A DNA stretch of 64,000 nucleotides from an uncultured Solobacterium sp. (GCA_900552125.1 URYK01000006.1:26345-90344), one strand, 5' to 3'. Counted from the stretch's first letter, positions 33,305 to 43,267 are shown. Made by a program: numbers and translations. The notes: generated by a model not told the origin, from the letters alone.

Positions 33305-33387
33305 GCAAAAAGGGTCAAGTTATGAAACGGTATGGCATTGTATGTAAAAATAGAAGTATGAAAAGCACGCATTTAAGCCCTTTTTGC
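33305..33387. repeat. Inverted repeat GCAAAAAGGG/CCCTTTTTGC
   Basis: Perfect 10-bp arms at 33305-33314 and 33378-33387 enclose 63 bases without a gene. Might be the ends of a small insertion or a second structured RNA. It precedes the YARHG gene by about 140 bases. Confidence 0.45.
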
Positions 33388-33524
33388 AATGTACGAAAAT
33401 CTTTTCAATTTTATTAATAAAAATTGTTTGGTTTTTTTCAGACTATTGCAAAAATTACTATAAAATGGTATTTTTATAGTAACAATTTTAGCGAATAAAA
33501 AGAAAATTAAAAAGGAGAGAAAGT

Positions 33525-34619
33525 ATGGGATACAGAGAAAGAAATAACAGCCAAAATGGTGGGTGGAACACAGGAAATAACCTGCAGTCAGGCTGGAATG
33601 CCAGGAATTCTTCACAAAATAGCTGGAACCCTAATAACTCGCAGTCGGGTTGGAATCCGGGAAATAGTCAGCAGCCAGGTTGGAATCCAGATAATTCCCA
33701 GCAAAACTGGAACAATATGAATCCAAACAGTCAGTGGAATCCTAATATGGGCGGAGGCTATCAGGGGGATCCGGGAAGGAAAAATCGTGGGGGACTGACA
33801 AAAGAAGTAATTATTGCCCTTCTTATCGCAGTAGCAGCCATTGTGTTTGTTGTTATTTTATTTGTGGTTAGTGGAAAAAAGAGTAGCTCTCAAAAGGACA
33901 ATAACAGCACGAAAAGTTCCACCCAGGCAGTAGCAGAAGCAACAACGCAGGCAGCGACAGAGGAGACACAGGCTACAACAGCCGCAACAACACAGGCAAC
34001 TGTAGCAACAACAGCTGCAACACAAAGTCAGAACACGACAACAGCCGCAATGGACAATACGTTTATTTTCTCAGATAGTAATTCCAGGAAACTTACAAAA
34101 GAAGAAGTACTTAGATTAAGTGCATGGGATACAAAGCTTGCGAAGAATGAGATTTATGCCCGCCATAATAGAAAGTTTGATAATCAGAAAATCCAGGCAT
34201 ATTTTGATTCGCAGCAGTGGTATCATGGAACCGTCGCACCATCCGATTTTGATGAGGATGTTTTTAATGAGTATGAGAAGGCCAATGTAGAGCTCTTAAA
34301 GAAAGCAGAAGATGGAACACTGACAGCAAGTACATCCTCAGGAACATCCAGTACAGATGATGGGTATATTATTTCAGATAGCAGTATCAGGGAACTTACA
34401 GATTCTGATCTTAGCGGACTATCTAAAGGTAAGTTAAGGATAGCAAGGAATGAGATTTATGCCCGTCATCACAGAAAGTTTGACAGTGCAGATCTCCAAA
34501 TCTATTTTGATAAAAAAAGCTGGTATTCAGGAACAATTGAGCCATCTGATTTTGATGAAAAGAATGAGCTTAGCCAGATAGAAAAGAAAAATATCGACTT
34601 GATAAAAAAATATGAATAA
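33525..34619 (+). CDS. Membrane protein with Trp/Asn/Pro-rich N-terminus and two YARHG domains
   Basis: 364 residues, ATG after AAAAAGGAGAG. The cytoplasmic N-terminus (1-85) consists of degenerate SGWNPGNSQQ-type repeats; one membrane helix follows at about 92-116, then a Thr/Ala-rich linker. Two YARHG domains (about 185-265 and 280-360) share AKNEIYARHNRKF / ARNEIYARHHRKF and SDFDE. YARHG domains are extracellular modules of unknown ligand, often found near peptidases or penicillin-binding proteins. The topology suggests an outside sensor with an unstructured cytoplasmic tail, possibly a kinase substrate. Confidence 0.75.
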   Translation: MGYRERNNSQNGGWNTGNNLQSGWNARNSSQNSWNPNNSQSGWNPGNSQQPGWNPDNSQQNWNNMNPNSQWNPNMGGGYQGDPGRKNRGGLTKEVIIALLIAVAAIVFVVILFVVSGKKSSSQKDNNSTKSSTQAVAEATTQAATEETQATTAATTQATVATTAATQSQNTTTAAMDNTFIFSDSNSRKLTKEEVLRLSAWDTKLAKNEIYARHNRKFDNQKIQAYFDSQQWYHGTVAPSDFDEDVFNEYEKANVELLKKAEDGTLTASTSSGTSSTDDGYIISDSSIRELTDSDLSGLSKGKLRIARNEIYARHHRKFDSADLQIYFDKKSWYSGTIEPSDFDEKNELSQIEKKNIDLIKKYE

Positions 34620-34686
34620 AAATATTTGAAATAATCTTTAATTATTTTAAAATAGAAACAAAGTAACAGACACGAGGGGAAAAAAT

Positions 34687-36684
34687 ATGAGAAAAAGATT
34701 TAGTTTATGTAAGAAAGTGGGAGTATTTCTTCTTACAGCAGTGATGTGTACAAGCCAGCTCAATGTTCAGGCAGAGAAAAAGTATGATTTTGAGACAGAA
34801 TATCAGGTGGTTGCCGGAGCAAACGGATATTTTATCGCGAAAAATCAAAAAGGAGAGTACGGTCTGCTTGATCGTGAAGGGGAAAAAGCGGTTGGTTTTG
34901 ACTACAGTGAGATGGAGTTTCCGAAAGATACCATGCAGTATCAGTACATAAAGGTAAAGCAAAACAAAAACTGGGGAATTGTAGATTATGATGAGAATCC
35001 ATTAGTTCCTTTAAATTTTGAAAAAGTATCCGAATACAGTAATGGAAATACCATTGCAGCCGGATATAACGGAAATACAACATATCTCTATGATTTAAAG
35101 GGAAAGGAACAAAAGAAACAGCTTACAGGTTCTGGAAGTTATTCTGTTATTTCAGATACTGTTTTCTGGGGGAAAGAAGACATTCGTAATGAGAAGGATA
35201 ATACCTTAGTAAAGTTAGAAGAAAACAGTCTTTTAGATAAGAAGAAAAATAGTCTTGCCGTAAAGGTTGGAGATACCCACTATGCAGTACAAAGGTATAC
35301 AACACAGCTGACAGGTAATTTAGAGACAGACCAGAATATTGAAGTGTATGAAAAAGATGAAAAGACACAGGATATTCTTCCAGAGGAAGAATGGGTAAAG
35401 GATAAAGACAGTACAGTAAAGGGAAGTCTTAAACTGATTAAAGCGGTATCCGATAAAAATATCATAGCAGATATGCAGATGGATGATGGATTCAAAGTTA
35501 TTTATAACATTGAAGACGGACAAAGCACATCAAAATATAAGAGCATTGGCGAGTTTAGGGATGGAAAAGCCTTTGCGGTAGATATGGATAATAACATTAA
35601 GATCATAGACACATCAGGAAAGGCTATCAATAAAAACGATATTGAGGTTGCAGACTATAAGGAAAATACCGACAGCTTAAAGTCAGGAACTATGACAGAA
35701 AGTGAACTTGAAAAAGAGAAGAATCAGGATATCAAAAAAGAAGGACAGACTTCATTTCTTAAGTTTGAAAATGAAAAGAAGGATTGTTTTAAATTATACA
35801 GCCTTATAAAAGAAGATGTTATAAAAGGTACATGGAAAGATGTAAAGTTTGTTGGAAATGATTTTGTCCTTTTACAAAACGAAGATGACAAGTATGGTGT
35901 GATAGATAAAGATGGGAAAACCGTTGTAGAATTTGGAGAGTTTAGCAAAGACGAACTTTTAAATGCAAGCTATTGCAATAGCGGCATTACTGTTGTAAAA
36001 CAAAATGGCAATAAAAATGATGTATACTATTATCAGACGGCAAAGGAAGTAAAAAAGAGCTTCTTTGAAGCAAATAAGAAGATCATTCTTTTTGCCGGAA
36101 TCGGTGTAGCCATTCTTCTTGTTATTTTATGTGTCATTATTGCATTAAAGAAAAAGGCAGCAGCAAAAGCAGAAGAACAAAGACAGCAGGAAAAGAGACA
36201 GCAGGATGCACAGAGACGTAAACCTGTTTCTCCAAAGTTCCAGCAGCCAACAATACAGCCAGAACCACAAAGAAGAGAAAAGCCACCGGTAAAGAAGCCA
36301 AATGTTACATCAGGAAAGGGTACTTCAATCCATTCTGCCGTAAAAGCCAGTGCATCTAAACCGAAAAAAGGTTATTTAGAAGGTGTTCGTGGAGAATACA
36401 CTGGTGCGGTAATACCGTTAGAAGAAGGCATGAAGATCCGTATCGGAAGAAGTCAGGAAAATAATGATCTTATTTTAAATAGTGTTAAAATAAGCAGACA
36501 TCACTGCATTATCGATTATGATTCAAAACGCGATCAGTACAGAGTCGTAGATTATTCTTCTAATGGAGTATATTTGCCAGATGGAACGAGATTAGAGCGT
36601 AAAAAACAGACATGGCTTAATGCAGGAACTACCATTATTATTGGAAATGAGGAGAACGTATTTAAGCTGGGAAAAAGTAAATAA
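34687..36684 (+). CDS. WG-repeat receptor with cytoplasmic FHA domain
   Basis: 665 residues, ATG after CGAGGGGAAAA. Signal peptide (1-29, cleavage after QAE likely). An extracellular part to about residue 455 carries WG-type repeats (YGLLDREGEKAVGFDYSEM, WGIVDYDENPLVPLNFEKVSEY, YGVIDKDGKTVVEFG). One membrane helix (about 461-483) is followed by a Lys/Gln-rich linker and a C-terminal FHA domain (about 570-660: IRIGRSQENNDLIL, KISRHHCII, SSNGVYL). Outside sensing and inside phosphothreonine binding in one chain is unusual. Likely couples an envelope signal to the kinases beside it. Confidence 0.8.
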   Translation: MRKRFSLCKKVGVFLLTAVMCTSQLNVQAEKKYDFETEYQVVAGANGYFIAKNQKGEYGLLDREGEKAVGFDYSEMEFPKDTMQYQYIKVKQNKNWGIVDYDENPLVPLNFEKVSEYSNGNTIAAGYNGNTTYLYDLKGKEQKKQLTGSGSYSVISDTVFWGKEDIRNEKDNTLVKLEENSLLDKKKNSLAVKVGDTHYAVQRYTTQLTGNLETDQNIEVYEKDEKTQDILPEEEWVKDKDSTVKGSLKLIKAVSDKNIIADMQMDDGFKVIYNIEDGQSTSKYKSIGEFRDGKAFAVDMDNNIKIIDTSGKAINKNDIEVADYKENTDSLKSGTMTESELEKEKNQDIKKEGQTSFLKFENEKKDCFKLYSLIKEDVIKGTWKDVKFVGNDFVLLQNEDDKYGVIDKDGKTVVEFGEFSKDELLNASYCNSGITVVKQNGNKNDVYYYQTAKEVKKSFFEANKKIILFAGIGVAILLVILCVIIALKKKAAAKAEEQRQQEKRQQDAQRRKPVSPKFQQPTIQPEPQRREKPPVKKPNVTSGKGTSIHSAVKASASKPKKGYLEGVRGEYTGAVIPLEEGMKIRIGRSQENNDLILNSVKISRHHCIIDYDSKRDQYRVVDYSSNGVYLPDGTRLERKKQTWLNAGTTIIIGNEENVFKLGKSK

Positions 36685-36708
36685 ACCAGCAGAATAAGTG
36701 AGGAATGA

Positions 36709-38904
36709 ATGCAGAAAGAAGTAGAGGGGAACAAAAGAATCACGCAATGTATGGGCTGTATGGAAATCTATGAAGCATTTGATGATATCTGTCCATACTG
36801 TGGTTATATTAACGGAACAATGCCGGAAGAAATGTACCATTTAGAGCCTGGAACAGTACTTGATAAAAAGTATTTAGTAGGTAGGGTACTTGGATTTGGC
36901 GGTTTTGGAGTAACCTATATTGCATGGGATCAGGTTCTTCAAAGAAAGGTAGCCATTAAAGAGTATTTTCCAAGAGAATGTGCCTCAAGAATGAATGGGA
37001 CTGAAGAGATTACGATTTTTACAGGAGACAGGAAAAAGCAGTTTAGAAATGGTTTAAAATCCTTTAAAGAAGAAGCGGCCAAACTGATGAAGCTTCATGA
37101 TATTATCGGAACGGTGAATGTATTTGCCATTTTCGAGGAGAATAATACTGCTTATCTTGTTATGGAGTATTTGGACGGATGTACCCTGGCACAGATGTTA
37201 AAAGAAAAAAAGATAATGCCGGTAGAGGAAGCGTTAAAGATGATACGCCCAGTCATTCGTTCTTTGCAGGAAATTCATAAAAATAACCTCATTCACAGGG
37301 ATATTACACCAGATAATATATTTATTACAAAGTCTGGCGAATTAAAAGTTTTAGATTTTGGTTCGGCAAGATATTCTGCTTTAGCACAGAATAAAAGTAT
37401 CAGTGTAATCGTAAAGCAGGGGTATGCACCGCCAGAGCAGTACCAGCTTTACAAAGACCAGGGATCATGGACTGACGTATACAGTCTTGCGGCAACCATC
37501 TACAAAATGATTACAGGCAAGGTGCCGGAAGACTCCATCACCCGTATGGTAAAAGATACGTTAGAAGCGCCATCGGCACTTGGAATCACAATAATAAAAA
37601 GTCAGGAGAATGCTCTGCTTAACGCATTAAATACCAAAATAAGCAGTAGAACGCAGACGATGGACGCATTTGAAAAGCAGCTTTTTTCCGAGGAAGAAGT
37701 GCCGCGAATTGATAATGAAACCGGGCAGCCAGTGAAGAAACCACAGAAAAAATGGATTCCCCCTGTGATTGCGGCAGGAATATGTGTTCTCTGTATTGGA
37801 GCATTTCTGCGAATGCAGCAGCCAAAGAAAGATACAGCAGTTATACAGCAGCAAAAGCAGGAAGAAAAATATGTTGTTGGCAATTATGTCGGCGTTGATC
37901 TTGAAAAGGCGGAGAATGCGGCAAAAGAATCCGAACTTCAGATTGTCATTACAAACCGGGAGAATTCGGATAAAAAAGAAGGAGTGATTCTCAGCCAGGA
38001 TCCGGCGGCAGGAAAAGAAGTTGGTGAAAATAATAAAAATATTTATGTGATTGTCAGCGCGGGAAATGAAAAAGTAAAGATGCCGGATTATGTTGGAATA
38101 TCTTCAAAGAAATGTGCCGAGATAGAAAAGGCAGACAATATACGGACCGTAACTTCAGAAAGTAAGGAAAGTAATATTATTCCAGAGTATGTTGTAGAGC
38201 AGAGCGAAAAAGCCGGCAATAAGATTGCAAAAGGAGCAACGGTTACCCTGTCTCTTTCGGCAGGCCGGAAGAATATAAAGAAAAAAGAATCCCATACGAT
38301 GCCGGAATTGATTGGAAAAACATTTGACGCTGCATTAAAAGAGGCAGAAAAATCGCAGATTTATATAGGAATCAGTAAGCATGAATACAGCACTTCCTAT
38401 AAGAAAAATACGATTAGCGCACAATCCATTGAAGAGGGAAAGAAAGTTTCTGGTGGTACAGAGATTTTACTGACAATCAGTGATGGACCAGAGCAGATGA
38501 AAGTGCCAGATGTTGTGAAAAAAGGCTTAGAAGAAGCAAAAGTTCTTTTAGAACAGCAGAAATTAAAACATACGGTTACTTTTGAATACAATGATGAATA
38601 CGGCGAGGGCATTGTTTTAGAACAGAGTGTCAAAGCCGGAAAAAAAGTGGATGAGGGAAGTACGATTGATCTTGTTGTAAGTAAGGGAGCAAAGAAAGAA
38701 CCGAAAAAGACAACGGAAAGATCTTCGAAAAGTTCGGGAGGCAGCTCGAAGAAGAAAAGCGGCTCAAGTAGTAGTTCAAAGTCGAAATCATCTAAAAAGT
38801 ATAGTTCTCCTAACCAACCAGCAAAGGGATATGAGCATGAGCCGTCTGGGTCCGGGTCAAAAAATAGTGGAGATTCCTTAGAGGATTGGGGATATGTGAA
38901 CTAG
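36709..38904 (+). CDS. Ser/Thr protein kinase with zinc ribbon and PASTA repeats
   Basis: 731 residues. An N-terminal zinc ribbon (CMGCMEIYEAFDDICPYCG, 14-32) precedes a kinase domain (about 48-305): G loop GFGGFG, VAIKEYF lysine, catalytic HRDITPDN, DFGSA, and APPEQY in place of APE. The Lys usual after HRD is a Thr. A helix at about 347-366 crosses the membrane, then about four PASTA repeats (YVGVDLEKAENAAKES, ..., VPDVVKKGLEEAKVLLEQ). PASTA domains bind peptidoglycan fragments. The C-terminus is Ser/Lys-rich. Resembles PrkC/PknB but lies in a different genomic context. Confidence 0.9.
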   Translation: MQKEVEGNKRITQCMGCMEIYEAFDDICPYCGYINGTMPEEMYHLEPGTVLDKKYLVGRVLGFGGFGVTYIAWDQVLQRKVAIKEYFPRECASRMNGTEEITIFTGDRKKQFRNGLKSFKEEAAKLMKLHDIIGTVNVFAIFEENNTAYLVMEYLDGCTLAQMLKEKKIMPVEEALKMIRPVIRSLQEIHKNNLIHRDITPDNIFITKSGELKVLDFGSARYSALAQNKSISVIVKQGYAPPEQYQLYKDQGSWTDVYSLAATIYKMITGKVPEDSITRMVKDTLEAPSALGITIIKSQENALLNALNTKISSRTQTMDAFEKQLFSEEEVPRIDNETGQPVKKPQKKWIPPVIAAGICVLCIGAFLRMQQPKKDTAVIQQQKQEEKYVVGNYVGVDLEKAENAAKESELQIVITNRENSDKKEGVILSQDPAAGKEVGENNKNIYVIVSAGNEKVKMPDYVGISSKKCAEIEKADNIRTVTSESKESNIIPEYVVEQSEKAGNKIAKGATVTLSLSAGRKNIKKKESHTMPELIGKTFDAALKEAEKSQIYIGISKHEYSTSYKKNTISAQSIEEGKKVSGGTEILLTISDGPEQMKVPDVVKKGLEEAKVLLEQQKLKHTVTFEYNDEYGEGIVLEQSVKAGKKVDEGSTIDLVVSKGAKKEPKKTTERSSKSSGGSSKKKSGSSSSSKSKSSKKYSSPNQPAKGYEHEPSGSGSKNSGDSLEDWGYVN

Positions 38905-38952
38905 AGTGTGTTAGAGACAGAAGTGGAAATACAACAGCGCGGAGGTAGAAAA

Positions 38953-41301
38953 ATGAGTGGAAAGAGATGCATGGGGTGTATGAATGAGCAAAAAACCCAG
39001 TATACGGTCTGTCCCTATTGTGGACTAAAGGCAGAAACAGCGCCTGATCCGTCACAGATAAGACCAGGAACCGTTCTCGCACAAAGATATGAAGTGGGAT
39101 TTGCTCTTAAAATCGGACTGTATACGATTACATATATCGCCTACGACCTGCAGCGGGAGGAAAAGGTTATTGTAAAAGAGTACTATCCTTCCCAGCTTTG
39201 CAGCCGTGTAGATGGGGGCAATCGTATAGGAATCAGAGCGGGTGGAGAACAAAAGACTTTTTATGAGAGAGGGCTTACCCAGTTCTTAAAAGAAGCCAAA
39301 GACCTTCACTCTGTTTCCGTACCATTTCTTATTCCAGTACAGGATGTATTTACAGAAAATGCAACGGCATACATGGTAATGCCATATTTAAATGGAAAGA
39401 CATTAGAAGCGGCAATCGCAGAGAAAAAGCGCTTCTCTATAACAGAAACATTAGCTTTGATGATGCCGGTAATGGATATTACGGACAGGCTCCATCAGAA
39501 GGGAATCCTCCATTTAAACATTCATCCGGGAAATATTTTTTTAGTAGATTCCGGGGAAGTTATCCTTATGGACAGCGGAAGATACAGCCGAAGCTTTGTA
39601 GATGCGCCGATGGAAACCATAGGGGAAAACAGCAGATATCAGGCACCGGAAATTCGCAATCTTCATGAGAAGATAGATGGTTCGGTGGACGTATACAGTA
39701 TTTGTACCATTATGTATGAGATGATTACTGGAACAGAAATAGAGGACGGCGCATCCCGCATAACAAAAGATACGGTAAAGTCACCCCTTTCAAGAAGAGT
39801 AAAAGTAACAGCCAATCAGGATACCATTTTGATGAATGGACTTGCTCTTCACAGCAAAAACCGAATAAACTCTGTAGAAAAATTGATGAAGTCTTTTGTC
39901 TCCATACGGCCAGTGCAAAAAGTAGAAGAACCAGCGGCTGTGCAGAAGAAAAAAGCACCAGAAAGAAGAAAGACAGAAGGGGCAAGACACGAGAAAAAAG
40001 CAGAATCTTCTTCTGGCAGCGGCGGTATGCTGCGTATCATTCTCCCATGTGTTCTTGTTTTATGTATTGCTGTAGGCGGTTTTATTGCATTTGGACATTT
40101 CAAAGGGAAAAATACAGCAAATATGACACAGAAGAAAAAGGTCACAGCGAATACAGAAAAAACGGCTCCTGTACCAAATGTATCAAATCAGACAACATAT
40201 GAAAAGGCAAAAAAAGCGGCCCAAGATGCCGGATTTAAATTAAAAAGAACAGATGCTGAGAAAGTACAGGAAGGTGAGAAAACGGACATTGTAACAAAGC
40301 AGGATCCGAAACCTGGAACAGTGGCAGAAATAGGCTCTACAATTAGAGTCACTGTTACGGCATCTAACATAACGTTAGATAATGATGATGTACTTGGCCC
40401 AGATGTAAAGATATTGAATTATGAGCTCTCTAAAGATGATAAAAATATATTAAACAATGTGTTTAATATATATAGTAGCGAAATTGAAAGTAATATTATT
40501 CCGGGATATCTTTTGAGGATTTGTAAGGGATCTTCAGATGATCAAAAATATTCACTGAATATGAATTCGGAAATATTAAAGTATAGTCAAATAACACTTG
40601 TATATAGTGCGGGAAGAAAAGATATCACCGAAGGTCAGGATGCTGGAATAGTGGCAAAGGAACTGCTTCAAAATAATATACAAAATGCACTTGATGAAGC
40701 AAAGAAAAAAGGATTTTATGTAGGAATATCACAAACAGCAGATTATACAACAAAGAATGTTGCATCTCTTGGCGATGCCTATATGATTAAAAAGTTAAAG
40801 GATGATGGAAAAGAAGTTGAAATGGGGGATGATGACGAAATCAAGACTGGTGATAAAATTCTTCTTTGTTTAAGCCGTGGACCAAAACGAATTAAAATAA
40901 ATGGTAAATACCTTACAGAAAATACTTATTTAGGTTCGGAATATAAATCAGCGAAAGAGGCATTGGAAAAGGCAGGAGTAACTGTTACACAGACAAATAG
41001 CTATAGTTCTTCTGTACCAGCAGGAAAGATTATTAGCACATCTCATACTTGTCGATATAAAGATAAAGAAAATGAGATTGAAGAGAGCCAGCAAGGTGGA
41101 ATCCATGAGGGAGATAGCGTTGCTGTTACAGTAAGTGACGGACCAGCACCGACAACGCAGGCACCACGGCCGACACAACCAGCGAGTGGTGGAGGAAGTA
41201 GCGGAGGTTCAAGAAAGTCAAGTAGTCCTTCAAATGATTTGGAAAAAAAATCGAATTCTCCTGGAACTACAAAAAAACCACCAAAAGGTCCAGGATATTA
41301 A
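38953..41301 (+). CDS. Pseudokinase with zinc ribbon and PASTA-like extracellular region
   Basis: 782 residues from the ATG at 38953 (GGAGGTAGAAAA before it). Zinc ribbon CMGCMNEQKTQYTVCPYCG, then a kinase-like domain (about 35-300) in which key residues are lost: the G loop is ALKIGLYTITY, HRD is HLN (LHLNIHPGN) and DFG is MDSG; the beta-3 lysine (VIVKEYY) remains. It should bind poorly or not catalyse. A membrane helix at about 355-378 leads to PASTA-like repeats and a Gly/Ser/Pro-rich tail. Probably a scaffold or allosteric partner of the adjacent active kinase, from which it may have arisen by duplication. Confidence 0.85.
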   Translation: MSGKRCMGCMNEQKTQYTVCPYCGLKAETAPDPSQIRPGTVLAQRYEVGFALKIGLYTITYIAYDLQREEKVIVKEYYPSQLCSRVDGGNRIGIRAGGEQKTFYERGLTQFLKEAKDLHSVSVPFLIPVQDVFTENATAYMVMPYLNGKTLEAAIAEKKRFSITETLALMMPVMDITDRLHQKGILHLNIHPGNIFLVDSGEVILMDSGRYSRSFVDAPMETIGENSRYQAPEIRNLHEKIDGSVDVYSICTIMYEMITGTEIEDGASRITKDTVKSPLSRRVKVTANQDTILMNGLALHSKNRINSVEKLMKSFVSIRPVQKVEEPAAVQKKKAPERRKTEGARHEKKAESSSGSGGMLRIILPCVLVLCIAVGGFIAFGHFKGKNTANMTQKKKVTANTEKTAPVPNVSNQTTYEKAKKAAQDAGFKLKRTDAEKVQEGEKTDIVTKQDPKPGTVAEIGSTIRVTVTASNITLDNDDVLGPDVKILNYELSKDDKNILNNVFNIYSSEIESNIIPGYLLRICKGSSDDQKYSLNMNSEILKYSQITLVYSAGRKDITEGQDAGIVAKELLQNNIQNALDEAKKKGFYVGISQTADYTTKNVASLGDAYMIKKLKDDGKEVEMGDDDEIKTGDKILLCLSRGPKRIKINGKYLTENTYLGSEYKSAKEALEKAGVTVTQTNSYSSSVPAGKIISTSHTCRYKDKENEIEESQQGGIHEGDSVAVTVSDGPAPTTQAPRPTQPASGGGSSGGSRKSSSPSNDLEKKSNSPGTTKKPPKGPGY

Positions 41302-41320
41302 TTGGATGAAAAGGAGTGTA

Positions 41321-43219
41321 ATGATAGTGGAAAAAATCAAAATAAACATTGGAAAGATATGGATTCTCATACTTTTTATGATAGTACTGATGGTTCCATC
41401 AATGCTTATAAAAGCGGAAGACAATAAACAAGTTCCAGCTATAATAGAAAGTTTTAAAATAAATAATACGAAAGAAGAATGTAACTTTACTTATAATTTA
41501 GAAGAAGCAACGGAATGGATGTCCAATATTACAGGAATTAAAAAAAATGGGCAAATAATTCCTATGTCTAAATGTATAATCAATACAGAAGGCGGAACTA
41601 TTATAATAAAAACCGCACTTTCAGAAAATGATAAGATTTCTATTTCAGCAGAAGGATATCAAGACGTAACATTTGTTATACAGGGTGAACACCTTTTTAA
41701 TACCGTATGGAAGCACGATGAAAATACACATTGGAAAGAATGTATGGTAAAAGGATGTGGATTAAAAACAGATGTGACTGATCACAGCGGAGGGCAGGCA
41801 AGCTGTCAGAAGAAGGCAGAGTGTGAAGTGTGTGGTCAAGAATACGGGGAACTTGAAGCACATAATTACGGAAGTGAGTGGAAACATGATGAGACATCAC
41901 ACTGGAGAGAATGCCAGACAGAAGGATGTACAGCCAAAACAGATGTAACTAAACACAGTGGAGGGCAGGCAACCTGTCAACAGAAAGCCGAATGTGAAGT
42001 GTGTAGCCAAGAATATGGCGAGTTCGGAGTGCATAATTACGGAAAAGAATGGAAACATGATGAGACATCACACTGGAGAGAATGCCAGACAGAGGGATGT
42101 ACAGCCAAAACAGATGTAGCTAAACACAGTGGAGGGCAGGCAACCTGCCAGCAGAAAGCCGAGTGTGAAGTATGCAACCAAGAGTACGGAGAATTCGGAG
42201 CACATAATTACGGAAGTGAATGGAAACATGATGGAACATCACATTGGAGAGAGTGTCAGACAGAAGGATGTACAGCGAAAACAGATGTGGCTAAACACAG
42301 TGGAGGTCAGGCAACTTATCAGAAAAAAGCCATCTGTTCTGTATGTAAAGTTAGCTATGGTGAAGTGAAAAAAGAAGATAAAGCCACCAAAGTAGCAACA
42401 CAGATTAAAAAATTAGATGTAAAAGTATCTAATTTAACGATGAAAAAAATCTCTGAAGTACAGGCTGTGAGAAAAGCATATAATGTTCTTTCAAAAAAAG
42501 AGAAAGATACCATAAAAAAAGAAGTAAGTACATTAACAAAGGCAGAAACCCTTATCAAACAAAATAATTGTGGGACAAATGTATATTATCGTTTTTCCAA
42601 TAATACACTGACTATATTTGGAAAAGGTGCGATGAAAAACTGTTTTACAGGTAGTTTTACAAGCAAAAATATAAAGAGTAAAATTAAAAATAGAATATAT
42701 CAGAAATATGCTTCAAAAGTAGTAAATGTTGTTGTAGAACAGGGAGTTACAAAGATTGGAAACGGAGCCTTTGCTTGTATGCCAAAATTAAAAACTGCGC
42801 GGATTCAGGGAAGTATTGGAACAGCAGCTTTTTGGGGATGTACAAATCTTGAAAAAGTTACCTATGTAAATGGAAAGGGAACAATGGAATTCGCTTGTTT
42901 TGCAGAATGTAAAAAATTAAAAAATATAGTAATTGCAGAAGGTGTTTCTGCAATGGATAAATCTTGTTTCGCAAATTGTAAAAAATTGAAGAAAGTAGAA
43001 TTACCCACTACTTTAAAGTCTATAGGAGAAATTTGCTTTTTTGGTTGTTCTAATGTAACAGTGACTATAAAAGGAAAAATAACAAAATGTGATGTATATG
43101 CCTTTTATAAAGTAAGAAATTGTAAGATTGTGTTAAAGACAGCAGCAGCTAAAAAAGGAAAAAAGGTGCTTGCAAAAGCATTAAAAAAAGGAAAAAATAA
43201 AACGGTTAAAATCAAATAA
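41321..43219 (+). CDS. Surface protein with four 57-residue Cys/His repeats and BspA-like leucine-rich repeats
   Basis: 632 residues from the ATG at 41321 after AAAAGGAGTG (the upstream frame overlaps the previous gene and is not real). N-terminal signal/anchor (IWILILFMIVLMVPSMLI). Residues about 124-350 hold four tandem repeats with WKHDETSHWRECQTEGC, SGGQATCQQKAECEVC and YGEFG(V/A)HNYG. The C-terminal part is BspA-type (LRR_5): VTKIGNGAFACMPKLKTARI, LEKVTYVNGKGTMEFACF, CKKLKNIVIAEGVSAMDKSCF. Such proteins are exported adhesins. It lacks kinase or FHA parts, so it may be the exported or phosphorylation-controlled client of the cluster. Confidence 0.75.
   Translation: MIVEKIKINIGKIWILILFMIVLMVPSMLIKAEDNKQVPAIIESFKINNTKEECNFTYNLEEATEWMSNITGIKKNGQIIPMSKCIINTEGGTIIIKTALSENDKISISAEGYQDVTFVIQGEHLFNTVWKHDENTHWKECMVKGCGLKTDVTDHSGGQASCQKKAECEVCGQEYGELEAHNYGSEWKHDETSHWRECQTEGCTAKTDVTKHSGGQATCQQKAECEVCSQEYGEFGVHNYGKEWKHDETSHWRECQTEGCTAKTDVAKHSGGQATCQQKAECEVCNQEYGEFGAHNYGSEWKHDGTSHWRECQTEGCTAKTDVAKHSGGQATYQKKAICSVCKVSYGEVKKEDKATKVATQIKKLDVKVSNLTMKKISEVQAVRKAYNVLSKKEKDTIKKEVSTLTKAETLIKQNNCGTNVYYRFSNNTLTIFGKGAMKNCFTGSFTSKNIKSKIKNRIYQKYASKVVNVVVEQGVTKIGNGAFACMPKLKTARIQGSIGTAAFWGCTNLEKVTYVNGKGTMEFACFAECKKLKNIVIAEGVSAMDKSCFANCKKLKKVELPTTLKSIGEICFFGCSNVTVTIKGKITKCDVYAFYKVRNCKIVLKTAAAKKGKKVLAKALKKGKNKTVKIK
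41690..42371 (+). repeat. Four tandem 171-bp coding repeats
   Basis: Units begin at 41690, 41861, 42032 and 42203 (the last slightly short). Units 2 to 4 are nearly identical at the nucleotide level, unit 1 is more diverged, so recent expansion within the gene is likely and copy number may vary between strains. Confidence 0.85.
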
Positions 43220-43231
43220 TCCAAACAACAT

Positions 43232-43255
43232 CGCCCCATTTCCACAAATGGGGCG
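43232..43255 (+). other. Perfect GC-rich hairpin directly before a ribosome site
   Basis: CGCCCCATTT (43232-43241) and AAATGGGGCG (43246-43255) with a 4-base loop; TGGAGG follows immediately. Without a T-run it more likely marks mRNA processing or protects the downstream message than terminates. Confidence 0.55.
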
Positions 43256-43267
43256 TGGAGGAAAGCA

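Noticed and set aside
41690-42371. Regular repeats suggesting a CRISPR array
   Set aside because: The period is 171 bp with no short repeat/spacer structure, and the repeats are in-frame coding units.
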